Part shown: positions 56,907-64,000 of the stretch, one piece after another | Layout: every line of letters begins with the position of its first letter | Position numbering within the stretch: the stretch's first letter is position 1 | DNA from: Clostridium sp. Marseille-Q2269 | Lineage (GTDB): Bacteria > Bacillota > Clostridia > Clostridiales > Clostridiaceae | Assembly (NCBI RefSeq): GCF_943736985.1 | Contig: NZ_CALSFS010000001.1 | Location: forward strand, 186,001 to 250,000 | Reading direction: 5' to 3' | Length of the DNA stretch: 64,000 bases | Translations under genes and position numbers: made by a program | The notes under the pieces: generated by a model | What the model saw: only the letters and a program-made list of their open reading frames with translations | Told to the model about the DNA's origin: nothing | Databases searched by the model: none

Positions 56907-57566
56907 CTAATTCATGAATTTTTTTTCAAAGTCTTCATATCCTTTTCTTCTTAATTTGCAAGATGGGCATTCCCCACAACCATCTGCTTTTATTCCATTA
57001 TAACATGTTAAAGTTTCATTTTTAACAATATCAAGCACTCCTAGATCATAGGCCATTTTCCAAGTTTCTGCTTTATCGATCCACATAAGTGGTGTAAGTA
57101 TTTCAAATTCATAATCCATAGCTAAGTTTAGAGTAACATTTAAAGATTTTATAAAAATATCTCTACAATCTGGATATCCACTAAAGTCACTTTGTGATAC
57201 TCCTGTTATAATAGTATTTATTCCTTTTTGTTTTGCAAACACTGCAACAAAGCTTAAAAATAATAGATTTCTTCCATCTACAAAGGAATTAGGAACTCCT
57301 TTATCAGGTGCACTTTTATCCACATTTATATCCTGCCTAGTTAAAGAATTAGATGCTAATTGATTTAATAAATTAAGATCTAAAATATGATGTTCTATAT
57401 GATATCTTTTGCATATATCCTTTGCACAGCTAAGTTCTAACTTATGCTTTTGATTATAATCAAATGATACTGCTATAACTTCTTTATATTTTTCCTTTGC
57501 CCAAAATAAACAAGTTGTACTATCTTGTCCACCGCTAAATACTACTATTGCTTTTTCTTTATTCAT
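56907..57566 (-). CDS. queC: 7-cyano-7-deazaguanine synthase
   Basis: A 219-residue ATP-dependent enzyme making preQ0 from CDG and ammonia. PP-loop [17 protein letters not shown] (about 11-27). The zinc site is CGECPSC near 200-206 plus the Cys of [25 protein letters not shown] is characteristic. Last gene of the preQ1-riboswitch operon, 159 bases after folE; AAGGATG is the ribosome site. Confidence 0.95.
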   Translation of the reverse strand: MNKEKAIVVFSGGQDSTTCLFWAKEKYKEVIAVSFDYNQKHKLELSCAKDICKRYHIEHHILDLNLLNQLASNSLTRQDINVDKSAPDKGVPNSFVDGRNLLFLSFVAVFAKQKGINTIITGVSQSDFSGYPDCRDIFIKSLNVTLNLAMDYEFEILTPLMWIDKAETWKMAYDLGVLDIVKNETLTCYNGIKADGCGECPSCKLRRKGYEDFEKKFMN

Positions 57567-57725
57567 TCATTTACACATCCTTTTGTTTTATAATTTAAGG
57601 GTACTTTCCTTATCACAACCATTTTTTTAATATTAATTAATATATTAAAGTTTATGATTTAGGTATAAAATATTCTTTTTCAAATATTCATGTTAATAAT
57701 TTTATATTTTAAACTAATAATATCT

Positions 57726-58316
57726 TTATTTAGTATATAGCATCATTAGTTTATTGCTTATAATTGGATCCGTATTAAATCTACCTCTCAACGTAGTTGA
57801 TATAGTTTTAGTTCCTGGTTTTTTTATTCCTCTAGTGGTCATACATCCATGTTCCCCTTCTATAATAACAGCTACATCTTCTGAATTAGTTATTTTTTGT
57901 AATACTTCTGCTATATCGCTCCCAATTCTCTCTTGAAGTTGTAATCTACGTCCTATCATATCAGCTACTCTTGCAATCTTACTTAACCCTATAATCTTTC
58001 CATTAGGTATATATGCTATAGCTACTTTCATGTTGTACATAAGAGCTAAATGATGTTCACAGTGGCTAAATATTTCTATATCCTTCATAAAAACCATATC
58101 ATCTTGACTTTTATCTATAGATAAGTCATCTTCAAAAGTCACATTAAACATCTCTGCAATTTCATAATTGGTATAACACATACCCTTAAATATTTCTTCA
58201 TACATTTTAGCCACACGTTTTGGTGTATCTTTTAATCCTTGTCTATCAGGGTTATCTCCTAAGGCTTTTAATATTCCTGTTATATGCGCTTCAATTGCTT
58301 TAACATCAATTTCCAT
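57726..58316 (-). CDS. folE: GTP cyclohydrolase I
   Basis: A 196-residue zinc enzyme converting GTP to dihydroneopterin triphosphate, the entry to queuosine (and folate). Motifs: [14 protein letters not shown] (about 30-43), [13 protein letters not shown] (about 83-95) with zinc-binding Cys and His, and [15 protein letters not shown] (about 154-168). Starts three bases after queE, inside the queuosine operon, so it probably serves this pathway. Confidence 0.95.
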   Translation of the reverse strand: MEIDVKAIEAHITGILKALGDNPDRQGLKDTPKRVAKMYEEIFKGMCYTNYEIAEMFNVTFEDDLSIDKSQDDMVFMKDIEIFSHCEHHLALMYNMKVAIAYIPNGKIIGLSKIARVADMIGRRLQLQERIGSDIAEVLQKITNSEDVAVIIEGEHGCMTTRGIKKPGTKTISTTLRGRFNTDPIISNKLMMLYTK

Positions 58317-58319
58317 ATG

Positions 58320-58985
58320 CTACACTCCTCTCTTATTAGGATCCCATATAATCTTATGAAGCTGTACTTGTAAGTTCACTCCATTCATTTTGTTATTTAT
58401 CATAAATTCCACCATATCATCTAAATTAATTTTTCCAAACACGGGACTTATATATACATTAGTTCTATTTGCTAGATTATATGTATTTATTATTTCTTTA
58501 GCTCTTTCTAGATCTTCCACACTACCTGATACAAATTTTACTGTATCTTTATTAGTTAGATATTTAAAATTATCTAATACCATTTTATTTTCCATATTAC
58601 TTGAAGGCAATTTATAATCCATAGTAAAGCTTGGTGCACTTTTTATATTTGAAAATTTATTTAATAATATACTTCCATTAGTTTCTATCTCTACCTGGAG
58701 TTCTTTATCTTTAGAAAGTACTTCTAACAATTCTATTATTCCTTCCTGCAAAAGAGGTTCTCCACCTGTTAAAGTTATATTTTTTATCTCTTTTAATTCA
58801 ATATAATCATATATATCCTCAACACTCATTAATTCATAGACTACATTTTTCTCATTTGCCCAAAGTGTATCGCAATAGCTACAGTTTAAATTACATCCTG
58901 CAAATCTTATAAATATAGCTAATTGTCCACATTTTCTTCCTTCTCCATTTATACTTAAAAATTTTTCCACAACTTTGAAATTCAT
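58320..58985 (-). CDS. queE: 7-carboxy-7-deazaguanine synthase (radical SAM)
   Basis: A 221-residue radical SAM enzyme forming CDG from carboxytetrahydropterin. INGEGRKCGQLAIFIRFAG then CNLNCSYCDTLW (about 30-40) is the CX3CX2C cluster motif, and LTGGEPLLQ (about 73-81) binds SAM. The frame extends 17 codons upstream into queD; the family start MNFKVVEKFLSINGEG at 58985 lies one base after the queD stop with GGGG upstream, so it is preferred. Confidence 0.93.
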   Translation of the reverse strand: MNFKVVEKFLSINGEGRKCGQLAIFIRFAGCNLNCSYCDTLWANEKNVVYELMSVEDIYDYIELKEIKNITLTGGEPLLQEGIIELLEVLSKDKELQVEIETNGSILLNKFSNIKSAPSFTMDYKLPSSNMENKMVLDNFKYLTNKDTVKFVSGSVEDLERAKEIINTYNLANRTNVYISPVFGKINLDDMVEFMINNKMNGVNLQVQLHKIIWDPNKRGV

Positions 58986-58986
58986 C

Positions 58987-59418
58987 TTACTTAACCCCGC
59001 TTTTCTCATAAGTAGCACTATTATTAGGAGTTTCATATACAGTGACTTTTTTTACATCATATCCCATATCTTTTATAGTTTTATAAAAAAATACTGCAAA
59101 ATTTTCTGCTGTTGGTCTAAAATCAACTTCTATTATTCGAAATCCATCTTCTTTTAATGAATTTAATGATTTCTCCCTCATAGTATTATTTTCTATTATT
59201 AATGCATGGTCATAATAATCTACCATGGATATAATATCTTTTTTTAGGTCCCCAAAATCTATTACCATTCCATCCAATTGCCCACCTTCTACTAGGGATT
59301 CTGATTGAACCTGAATTTCAACTTTCCATCTATGTCCATGAATATTACCACATTTACCTTTATAATTAGCTAAAAAATGAGCACTATCAAAACTATGCTC
59401 TACCTTCAAAATATACAT
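58987..59418 (-). CDS. queD: 6-carboxytetrahydropterin synthase
   Basis: A 143-residue zinc enzyme acting after FolE. HSFDSAHFLANYKGKCGNIHGH (about 8-29) contains the zinc His residues and catalytic Cys, and MVIDFGDLKK (about 51-60), DYYDHALI and ETPNNSATY mark the family. AGGAGGAC lies upstream. It is the first canonical queuosine gene in the operon, right after the activase-like gene (14-base gap). Confidence 0.94.
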   Translation of the reverse strand: MYILKVEHSFDSAHFLANYKGKCGNIHGHRWKVEIQVQSESLVEGGQLDGMVIDFGDLKKDIISMVDYYDHALIIENNTMREKSLNSLKEDGFRIIEVDFRPTAENFAVFFYKTIKDMGYDVKKVTVYETPNNSATYEKSGVK

Positions 59419-59432
59419 ATTAGTCCTCCTAT

Positions 59433-60194
59433 TTACTTTAAAAATTTATTACCATAATAACAGCATCCAATGGCTCCATTAAATTGAGGATCTTCTATAG
59501 ACACTATCTCTTCATAATCCTTGTTTAAATATTTCTTTATAGATTGATTATTAGCAACACCACCAGTTAAAATCAATTTTTCTGCTCTAAATTTACTTAA
59601 AAGAGGCTGTAATCTTTTATATAAAGAATAATTAACTCCAGCACATAATCTTTCTATATGTATTCCCTCTGCTATTTTTCCAATTAATTCTGACTCTGAA
59701 AACACTGCACAGGTTGAGTTCAAATCTACAGGATTTTCTGAATACTTGCTCATTTCATCTAAAGATATTTCAAGTACATTTGCCATATTTTCTAAATATC
59801 TACCACAGGAAGCAGCGCATTTTTCGTTAAGTTCCAAATCTGTAGCAAGTCCTTTTTCTACCTTAACAACTTTAACATCCTGACCACCTACATCTAAAAG
59901 TATAAAATCTTTTAAGGCACTTTGATAAATTGCCCCATAAACATGAGCTTTTATCTCATTTATGGGTGTGAAAAGTTTTAAGTCCGTATTATTTTTCCCA
60001 TAACCTGTTGATATAGCTTTATCTATTTTTTCTATGTTAAGCTTTGCTAAATCTACTACTACCTTTCCATGAAAACTACAATAATCTCTATAGAATTTCA
60101 TAGTACTTACTTTTTTCTTTTTAACTATTATGTTATCTTCCATTAAGACAATCTTAACTTCTCTACTTCCAAGATCTATGCCTAAAAGTCTCAT
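59433..60194 (-). CDS. BadF/HgdC-type activase ATPase in the queuosine operon
   Basis: A 253-residue ATPase of the ASKHA fold, like activators of 2-hydroxyacyl-CoA dehydratases. MRLLGIDLGSREVKIVLMED begins it with the phosphate-binding loop. ILLDVGGQDVKVVKVE (about 94-109), LNEKCAASCGRYLE (Cys near 123 and 127), STCAVFSESELIGKIAEG (Cys about 162) and LTGGVANN follow. The Cys residues hold a [4Fe-4S] cluster between two subunits, for ATP-driven low-potential electron transfer. Starts 86 bases after the dehydratase-like gene and 14 bases before queD. Its substrate system is unknown. Confidence 0.85.
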   Translation of the reverse strand: MRLLGIDLGSREVKIVLMEDNIIVKKKKVSTMKFYRDYCSFHGKVVVDLAKLNIEKIDKAISTGYGKNNTDLKLFTPINEIKAHVYGAIYQSALKDFILLDVGGQDVKVVKVEKGLATDLELNEKCAASCGRYLENMANVLEISLDEMSKYSENPVDLNSTCAVFSESELIGKIAEGIHIERLCAGVNYSLYKRLQPLLSKFRAEKLILTGGVANNQSIKKYLNKDYEEIVSIEDPQFNGAIGCCYYGNKFLK

Positions 60195-60279
60195 TATTTC
60201 CTCTCCTTTTAATTTAACTAGTGGTTAAATAGACTTGTATCCTATGAATATACTACTATAAATATATACCTTTAACTAA

Positions 60280-61272
60280 TTACTTTTTTAAATCCAATAA
60301 CATGTCTAAAAAAGCCTCTAATCTAAGCTTAGTTCTTGCATCTAGCTTATTTAGCTTATCTCCTTCAATATTCAATATAGGAATATCTATATATTTTTTT
60401 AGTACTATATCTTCAACAGATCTATGACAAAAGGCTTGAGTGTAATGTATTATAGCATCTATATTTCTATTTTCCATTTGTTTTTTCAATTCTTTTATTC
60501 TAAATTCAATATTGTATGGATAAGTATAATCATAATATTGTTCAAATATATTTGTAGCATCATTTCCCCTTGGAAATGCAAATTCTCTTTGCACTTCATT
60601 GTATACAAAATGGGCATTAAAATTATAAACAAAGTCATATATATCTGCAGTCATTGGAGGAACTCCTATATATGCTAATCTTAATTTTTTATTTATAGGC
60701 TCTCTTTTAGAGGCATATACAATAAAATCCTTAAGTTCATGTTCAAATTTATCTATATTTCCATTAAAATCACTTAAACTAACTTGATATAAATGATTTT
60801 CAAAGCCACTAACTTTATTATCTATGTATGTCATTTCATCTATTTTTTTTAATAGTTTTCTAACTTTATTTAATCTTTTTCTAACCCCTTCAACCTGCTC
60901 TTTATTAACGTTAAATATATTCATAAATTTTTTAATTTCAATTTCTATATCATTTAAATTATGACTATTAGGGAAAGAAAATGGATAAACTTTTATGCCC
61001 TTCAATTTTAAAACATCAATGAGCACCCTAGTATTAGAACAATCACCTTCCATAACTCCAACTATTTCTTTGATATTGTTTTCTAGGCATGCTCCATAGA
61101 TTCCCTTTATCCAGGCACATAGGCTTTTAGGAAATCCGTCCCTTTCAGCTATATCTATATATTTTAAATAATTATCTGAAATTATAAATATATTATTTAA
61201 ATCTACAGGTAAATATCCAGCTGCAATAAGTACCTCAATTGGTACTGTAGTTGTTAATCCTATTTTTTTCAT
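60280..61272 (-). CDS. 2-hydroxyacyl-CoA dehydratase-like protein in the queuosine operon
   Basis: A 330-residue protein resembling HgdB/D-component and benzoyl-CoA-reductase subunits. KKIGLTTTVPIEVLIAAGYL matches their start. Cys52 (SLCAWIKG), Cys62, Cys78 (EGDCSNTR) and Cys282 (AFCHRS) can bind a [4Fe-4S] cluster. RLAYIGVPPMTADIYDF (about 198-214) is typical. There is only one such subunit, instead of the usual pair. It is the first gene behind the preQ1 riboswitch and is followed by its activase-like partner and queDE-folE-queC. This placement suggests a reductive step in deazapurine metabolism instead of amino-acid fermentation; that is inference. Confidence 0.82.
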   Translation of the reverse strand: MKKIGLTTTVPIEVLIAAGYLPVDLNNIFIISDNYLKYIDIAERDGFPKSLCAWIKGIYGACLENNIKEIVGVMEGDCSNTRVLIDVLKLKGIKVYPFSFPNSHNLNDIEIEIKKFMNIFNVNKEQVEGVRKRLNKVRKLLKKIDEMTYIDNKVSGFENHLYQVSLSDFNGNIDKFEHELKDFIVYASKREPINKKLRLAYIGVPPMTADIYDFVYNFNAHFVYNEVQREFAFPRGNDATNIFEQYYDYTYPYNIEFRIKELKKQMENRNIDAIIHYTQAFCHRSVEDIVLKKYIDIPILNIEGDKLNKLDARTKLRLEAFLDMLLDLKK

Positions 61273-61435
61273 TTTTCTTTCTCCTCATATTTATATGTAT
61301 CAATATTTTTAAATTACAAACATGCACATCTGCTTATACGTATCACAAACTTATTATATTAGACTTATTGAAAATTAAATAATACCCTCTATCCTTTATA
61401 TAAAACAAATAATATAGCATACAAATTTTCCAAAT

Positions 61436-61486
61436 AAAAAAAGGGCATAAAATGCCCATCAATAAAAAACTACCTAAGGCGGTAGT
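61436..61486 (-). terminator. riboswitch terminator and a second tandem hairpin
   Basis: Minus strand: ACTACC-GCCTTA-GGTAGT followed by TTTTTT (61486-61464) directly after the aptamer, then GGGCAT-TTT-ATGCCC followed by seven T (61457-61436). The first is the expression platform. The second may tighten shut-off. Confidence 0.85.
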
Positions 61487-61491
61487 CACGT

Positions 61492-61529
61492 CCTAGTTTT
61501 ATTTATAGACAGGATGGTTACGAACTGTC
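61492..61529 (-). promoter_or_regulatory. preQ1-I riboswitch aptamer
   Basis: Minus strand: stem GACAG (61529-61525) / CTGTC (61512-61508), loop TTCGTAACCATC, then the A-rich tail TATAAATAAAACTAGG (61507-61492). It matches the known preQ1-I layout (short hairpin with UUC loop, A-rich tail ending in ACUA-GG) and is followed at once by a terminator. High preQ1 should stop transcription of the downstream operon. Confidence 0.88.
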
Positions 61530-61551
61530 TTTATTCTCTTTTTATAAAAAT

Positions 61552-61580
61552 ATATTACTATATTTTACTTATTAAGTCAA
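61552..61580 (-). promoter_or_regulatory. sigma-A promoter of the preQ1-controlled operon
   Basis: TTGACT (61580-61575), 17-base spacer, TAATAT (61557-61552) on the minus strand. Transcription would start about 15 bases before the aptamer. Confidence 0.75.
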
Positions 61581-61646
61581 ATTAATAGATATTTATATCC
61601 ATAGAAATATTTATATTACAAAGTTTCTGCAATACTTTTTTGAATA

Positions 61647-61662
61647 TGACATAATGTTGTCA
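61647..61662 (+). promoter_or_regulatory. TGACA/TGTCA operator-like dyad
   Basis: TGACATAATGTTGTCA is a dyad with TGACA/TGTCA ends. TTGTCA in it can serve as a -35, with a weak -10 17 bases on. It lies about 155 bases upstream of the truncated GyrI-like gene and probably was its regulator site. Confidence 0.4.
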
Positions 61663-61816
61663 AAACCTTCCTATATAATGTAAATAGTCCTATATGAAAG
61701 GAGAATAAACATATATAGATATCTTCAATAAAAGAAAAGAGAATAAAATCATATTAAATAAAAACATTAATGAAAAATTCACTACAAATTTTTTTAAAAT
61801 AAGGAGAAACGAATAT

Positions 61817-61980
61817 ATGATTACTAAAATAATAGAAAGAAATGAAATGATCGTAGTTGGAAAAGAAGTAAGGACAACAAACAAAGATGGTGCCTTTATG
61901 GCTGTAATTCCAAATCTTTGGAAAGAATTTAAAGATAAAAACTTGAGTGAGAAAATATTAATTTTTATTAATGTATTACA
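61817..61980 (+). pseudogene. truncated GyrI-like effector-binding domain gene
   Basis: From an ATG with AAGGAG ten bases upstream the frame reads MITKIIERNEMIVVGKEVRT and later AVIPNLWKEFKDKNL. This is the start of the GyrI/AraC effector-binding fold (IVE..E..VVG, IP.LW.EF). Homology stops near codon 47. The frame then runs into the antisense of the MOSC gene until 62104. The C-terminal two thirds are missing, so a deletion joined this fragment to the moa region. Confidence 0.65.
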
Positions 61981-62430
61981 TTATTTTATTATCTCAATAG
62001 CATCACCAGCTTTTACTTTTCCTCCTTTTATTATCTTTGTAAATATTCCTTCTTTAGGCATTACACATTTCCCTACTGATTTTTTAATGGCACATCCTGA
62101 ATGACACTCTTTGCCTATTTGAGTAATCTCTTGTACAGTTTTTCCAATTTTTAATACAGTTCCTACAGGAAGATTATATAATACCATTCCCTGTGTGGTT
62201 ATATTTTCCGCAAATTTTCCTGGGACTAGTCCCTCCACACCTAATTTAGTCATTTTGTCTATACTTTCTTGAGCTAATAAACTTACTTGCCTATGCCATT
62301 TCCCAGCATGAGCATCTCCTTTTAATCCAAAATCCTCCTGAAAAATTCCTTCTTCCATAGGTTCTTTTATTACTCCTTTTTTATGACTTATGTTTATTGA
62401 TACTACTTTTCCAGCTATGTTATCTTTCAT
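61981..62430 (-). CDS. MOSC-domain protein
   Basis: A 149-residue MOSC domain (molybdenum cofactor sulfurase C-terminal type), cytosolic, thought to bind or carry sulfurated or modified Moco. Motifs: KVVSINISHKKGVIKEP (about 6-22), GLKGDAHAGKWHRQVSLLAQES (about 34-55), NITTQG and GKECHSGCAI with the conserved Cys (about 110). Start at 62430 chosen for AGGAGG; seven further codons upstream lack support. Third gene of moaA-moaC-MOSC. Confidence 0.87.
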   Translation of the reverse strand: MKDNIAGKVVSINISHKKGVIKEPMEEGIFQEDFGLKGDAHAGKWHRQVSLLAQESIDKMTKLGVEGLVPGKFAENITTQGMVLYNLPVGTVLKIGKTVQEITQIGKECHSGCAIKKSVGKCVMPKEGIFTKIIKGGKVKAGDAIEIIK

Positions 62431-62493
62431 ATTTATCCTCCTATAATACAATTAATATAGTTAAAATGCATCTAATATTTATTCTTATGCCTA

Positions 62494-62961
62494 TTATTTT
62501 CTTTTATACTCTCCACTTTTACCACCTGTTTTTTTCATAAGCTTTATATCACCTATGACCATATCTTTATCTACAGCTTTACACATATCATATATGGTAA
62601 GTGCTGTAACAGATACTGCAGTTAAAGCTTCCATCTCTACTCCTGTTTTTCCATAAGTAGATACTGTAGCTTCTATTTCTATTTCCTCATCTAATATATT
62701 AAACTTTATATCTGCACCAGTTAAAAATATGTTATGGCACATAGGAATAATATCTGATGTCTTTTTTGCTCCCATTATCCCGCCTATTTGGGCAACAGAT
62801 AGAACATCCCCTTTTTTTATTAAACCATTTTTTATTATATCTATAGTTTCTTTTTTTAGCTTTATAGTTCCTACAGCTACAGCTATTCTTTTTGTATCAT
62901 TTTTTTGTCCTACATTTACCATATGCGCTCTTCCATTTTCATTAAAATGTGTAAAGTCCAT
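62494..62961 (-). CDS. moaC: cyclic pyranopterin monophosphate synthase
   Basis: A 155-residue enzyme completing cPMP with Moa[19 protein letters not shown] (about 14-31), [15 protein letters not shown] (about 74-88) and [28 protein letters not shown] (about 108-135) are diagnostic; the catalytic Lys and Asp are in KAVDKDM. It starts four bases after the moaA stop, so it is translationally coupled. Confidence 0.94.
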   Translation of the reverse strand: MDFTHFNENGRAHMVNVGQKNDTKRIAVAVGTIKLKKETIDIIKNGLIKKGDVLSVAQIGGIMGAKKTSDIIPMCHNIFLTGADIKFNILDEEIEIEATVSTYGKTGVEMEALTAVSVTALTIYDMCKAVDKDMVIGDIKLMKKTGGKSGEYKRK

Positions 62962-62964
62962 TTT

Positions 62965-63921
62965 TTATCCTCCTATAGCTACCATATTTCTATCTATGTA
63001 TTCACCATTTTCTAAATGATGTTTTTCTGGTTTTTTGTTTATAGCATTGATTATTATTTCTTTTATAGACTCACCATTCCTTAAATGAGTTTTTAGATCT
63101 ATTTCATCATTTGAATGAAGACAAAGTTTCAATTTGCCATCGCATGTAAGTCTAACTCTATTACAATTTTCACAAAACATACATGATATAGGACTTATAA
63201 GACCTATTTTCCCTTTAGCATTTCTTAACTTATAATATTTAGCTGGTGATGATATATCCTCTTTTTCTATTTCTATTAAATTTTTCACTGTTCTAAGGAC
63301 TATTTCATTTGATACGTATTTCCCTAAAGACCAGTTTTTACATTGACCTATTGGCATAAGTTCAATAAATCTAACATCTACCTTTTCATGAACAGTCAAG
63401 TTTACAAAATCTTCAATCTCATCATCATTAAATCCTTTTACTAATACCACATTAAATTTTATAGGCGAAATTCCTATTTGCTTTGCTTTTTCTATACCTT
63501 TTAAAAGATTTTTAAAACTTCCACCTCTGGTTATGTATTCATATTTATCTTTTTTTAAAGTATCTAAACTTATATTCAGTCTATTAATCCCAAAACTTCT
63601 TAACTGTTTTGAATAATCTTTTAATAGTGTCCCATTTGTTGTCATAGAAAAATCTTCTATTCCCTTAATTTGCCCTATATTTTTTATGATATTTAAAATA
63701 TTATTTCTTATGAGAGGCTCTCCTCCAGTTATTCTTACTTTTGTTACTCCAAGTTCAACGAATGTATTTGTTATTTCTTCTATTTCTTCCAACTTCAATA
63801 TTTGTCTATTATCTATTTTATTTATTCCTTGCTCTGGCATACAATATTTGCACCGTAGATTGCACAAATCCGTTACAGATATTCTAAGATAGTTTATATT
63901 ACGACCAAATGAATCAACCAT
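62965..63921 (-). CDS. moaA: GTP 3',8-cyclase (radical SAM)
   Basis: A 318-residue enzyme turning GTP into the cyclic intermediate for molybdopterin. The N-terminal cluster motif is TDLCNLRCKYCMPE (about 17-30), with GGEPLIR (about 64-70). The C-terminal cluster is CMFCENCNRVRLTCDG with a later Cys in LCLHS (about 250-275). The C-terminal GG required for activity is present (MVAIGG). AGAAAGGAAG precedes the ATG. Confidence 0.95.
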   Translation of the reverse strand: MVDSFGRNINYLRISVTDLCNLRCKYCMPEQGINKIDNRQILKLEEIEEITNTFVELGVTKVRITGGEPLIRNNILNIIKNIGQIKGIEDFSMTTNGTLLKDYSKQLRSFGINRLNISLDTLKKDKYEYITRGGSFKNLLKGIEKAKQIGISPIKFNVVLVKGFNDDEIEDFVNLTVHEKVDVRFIELMPIGQCKNWSLGKYVSNEIVLRTVKNLIEIEKEDISSPAKYYKLRNAKGKIGLISPISCMFCENCNRVRLTCDGKLKLCLHSNDEIDLKTHLRNGESIKEIIINAINKKPEKHHLENGEYIDRNMVAIGG

Positions 63922-64000
63922 AAAATTCTTCCTTTCTAATTACAGCATATAAAAATTTATGTTACTAATAATTATCTAGCACATTCATTAGCCTTACCTA
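63922..64000. other. right edge, upstream of moaA
   Basis: The 79 bases at the edge carry the moaA ribosome site. A minus-strand frame ending ANECAR-stop (about 63974-64000) could be the 3' end of another gene, but too little is visible to name it. Confidence 0.3.

Overview
The window is AT-rich, has strong AGGAGG-type ribosome binding sites and clostridial gene families throughout. It looks like a chromosomal segment of a peptide- and amino-acid-fermenting Clostridium. Proteolytic C. botulinum or C. sporogenes is my best guess, inferred from gene content (arginine deiminase, peptide transporters, solitary CO dehydrogenase, probable selenocysteine decoding) and not proven. There are no rRNA or tRNA genes, no CRISPR array and no transposase. 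The only intact mobile element is a group II intron.

Layout. 1-10.8 kb: end of a POT peptide transporter, a PfkB sugar kinase, a small-protein locus whose mRNA ends can pair, a methyltransferase, a DUF1002 protein, a DEDDh exonuclease, a SWIM-SNF2 helicase, a permuted NlpC/P60-like protein and a WG-repeat protein. 11.1-13.8 kb: an operon of an M20 amidohydrolase and two membrane proteins. 13.8-22.8 kb: a chemoreceptor, an SDR oxidoreductase, a DUF975 protein, a purine permease, a hemerythrin with an unknown partner, and an anchored amidase. 22.9-30.4 kb: a group IIC-type intron lodged behind the terminator of a sigma-54 activator gene, a dehydrogenase with its own -24/-12 promoter and palindromic upstream site, and a CO dehydrogenase. 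31.3-40.7 kb: pepD-OPT-pqqD, DUF1836, a PAQR/hemolysin III protein and arcA-arcD.

40.9-49.4 kb (minus strand): a complete histidine operon in the order hisZ-G-D-B-H-A-C-F-I-E. hisZ carries two in-frame TAA codons. Because HisG is the short form that needs HisZ, the pathway may be blocked at its first step.

49.7-54.6 kb: a VTT-family membrane protein overlaps a rhodanese lipoprotein whose catalytic cysteine codon is TGA (probable selenocysteine). A deoR-deoC-kinase deoxyribose locus follows. 55-61.6 kb: a second DUF975 protein, a soluble chemoreceptor and a preQ1-I riboswitch-controlled operon. That operon encodes a 2-hydroxyacyl-CoA-dehydratase-like protein, its activase-like ATPase, and then queD-queE-folE-queC. 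The dehydratase/activase pair inside a preQ1 regulon is the best candidate for an undescribed system. 62-64 kb: moaA-moaC-MOSC for molybdenum cofactor. Gene remnants (NlpC/P60, response regulator, GyrI-like, possibly SRPBCC) show local gene decay.
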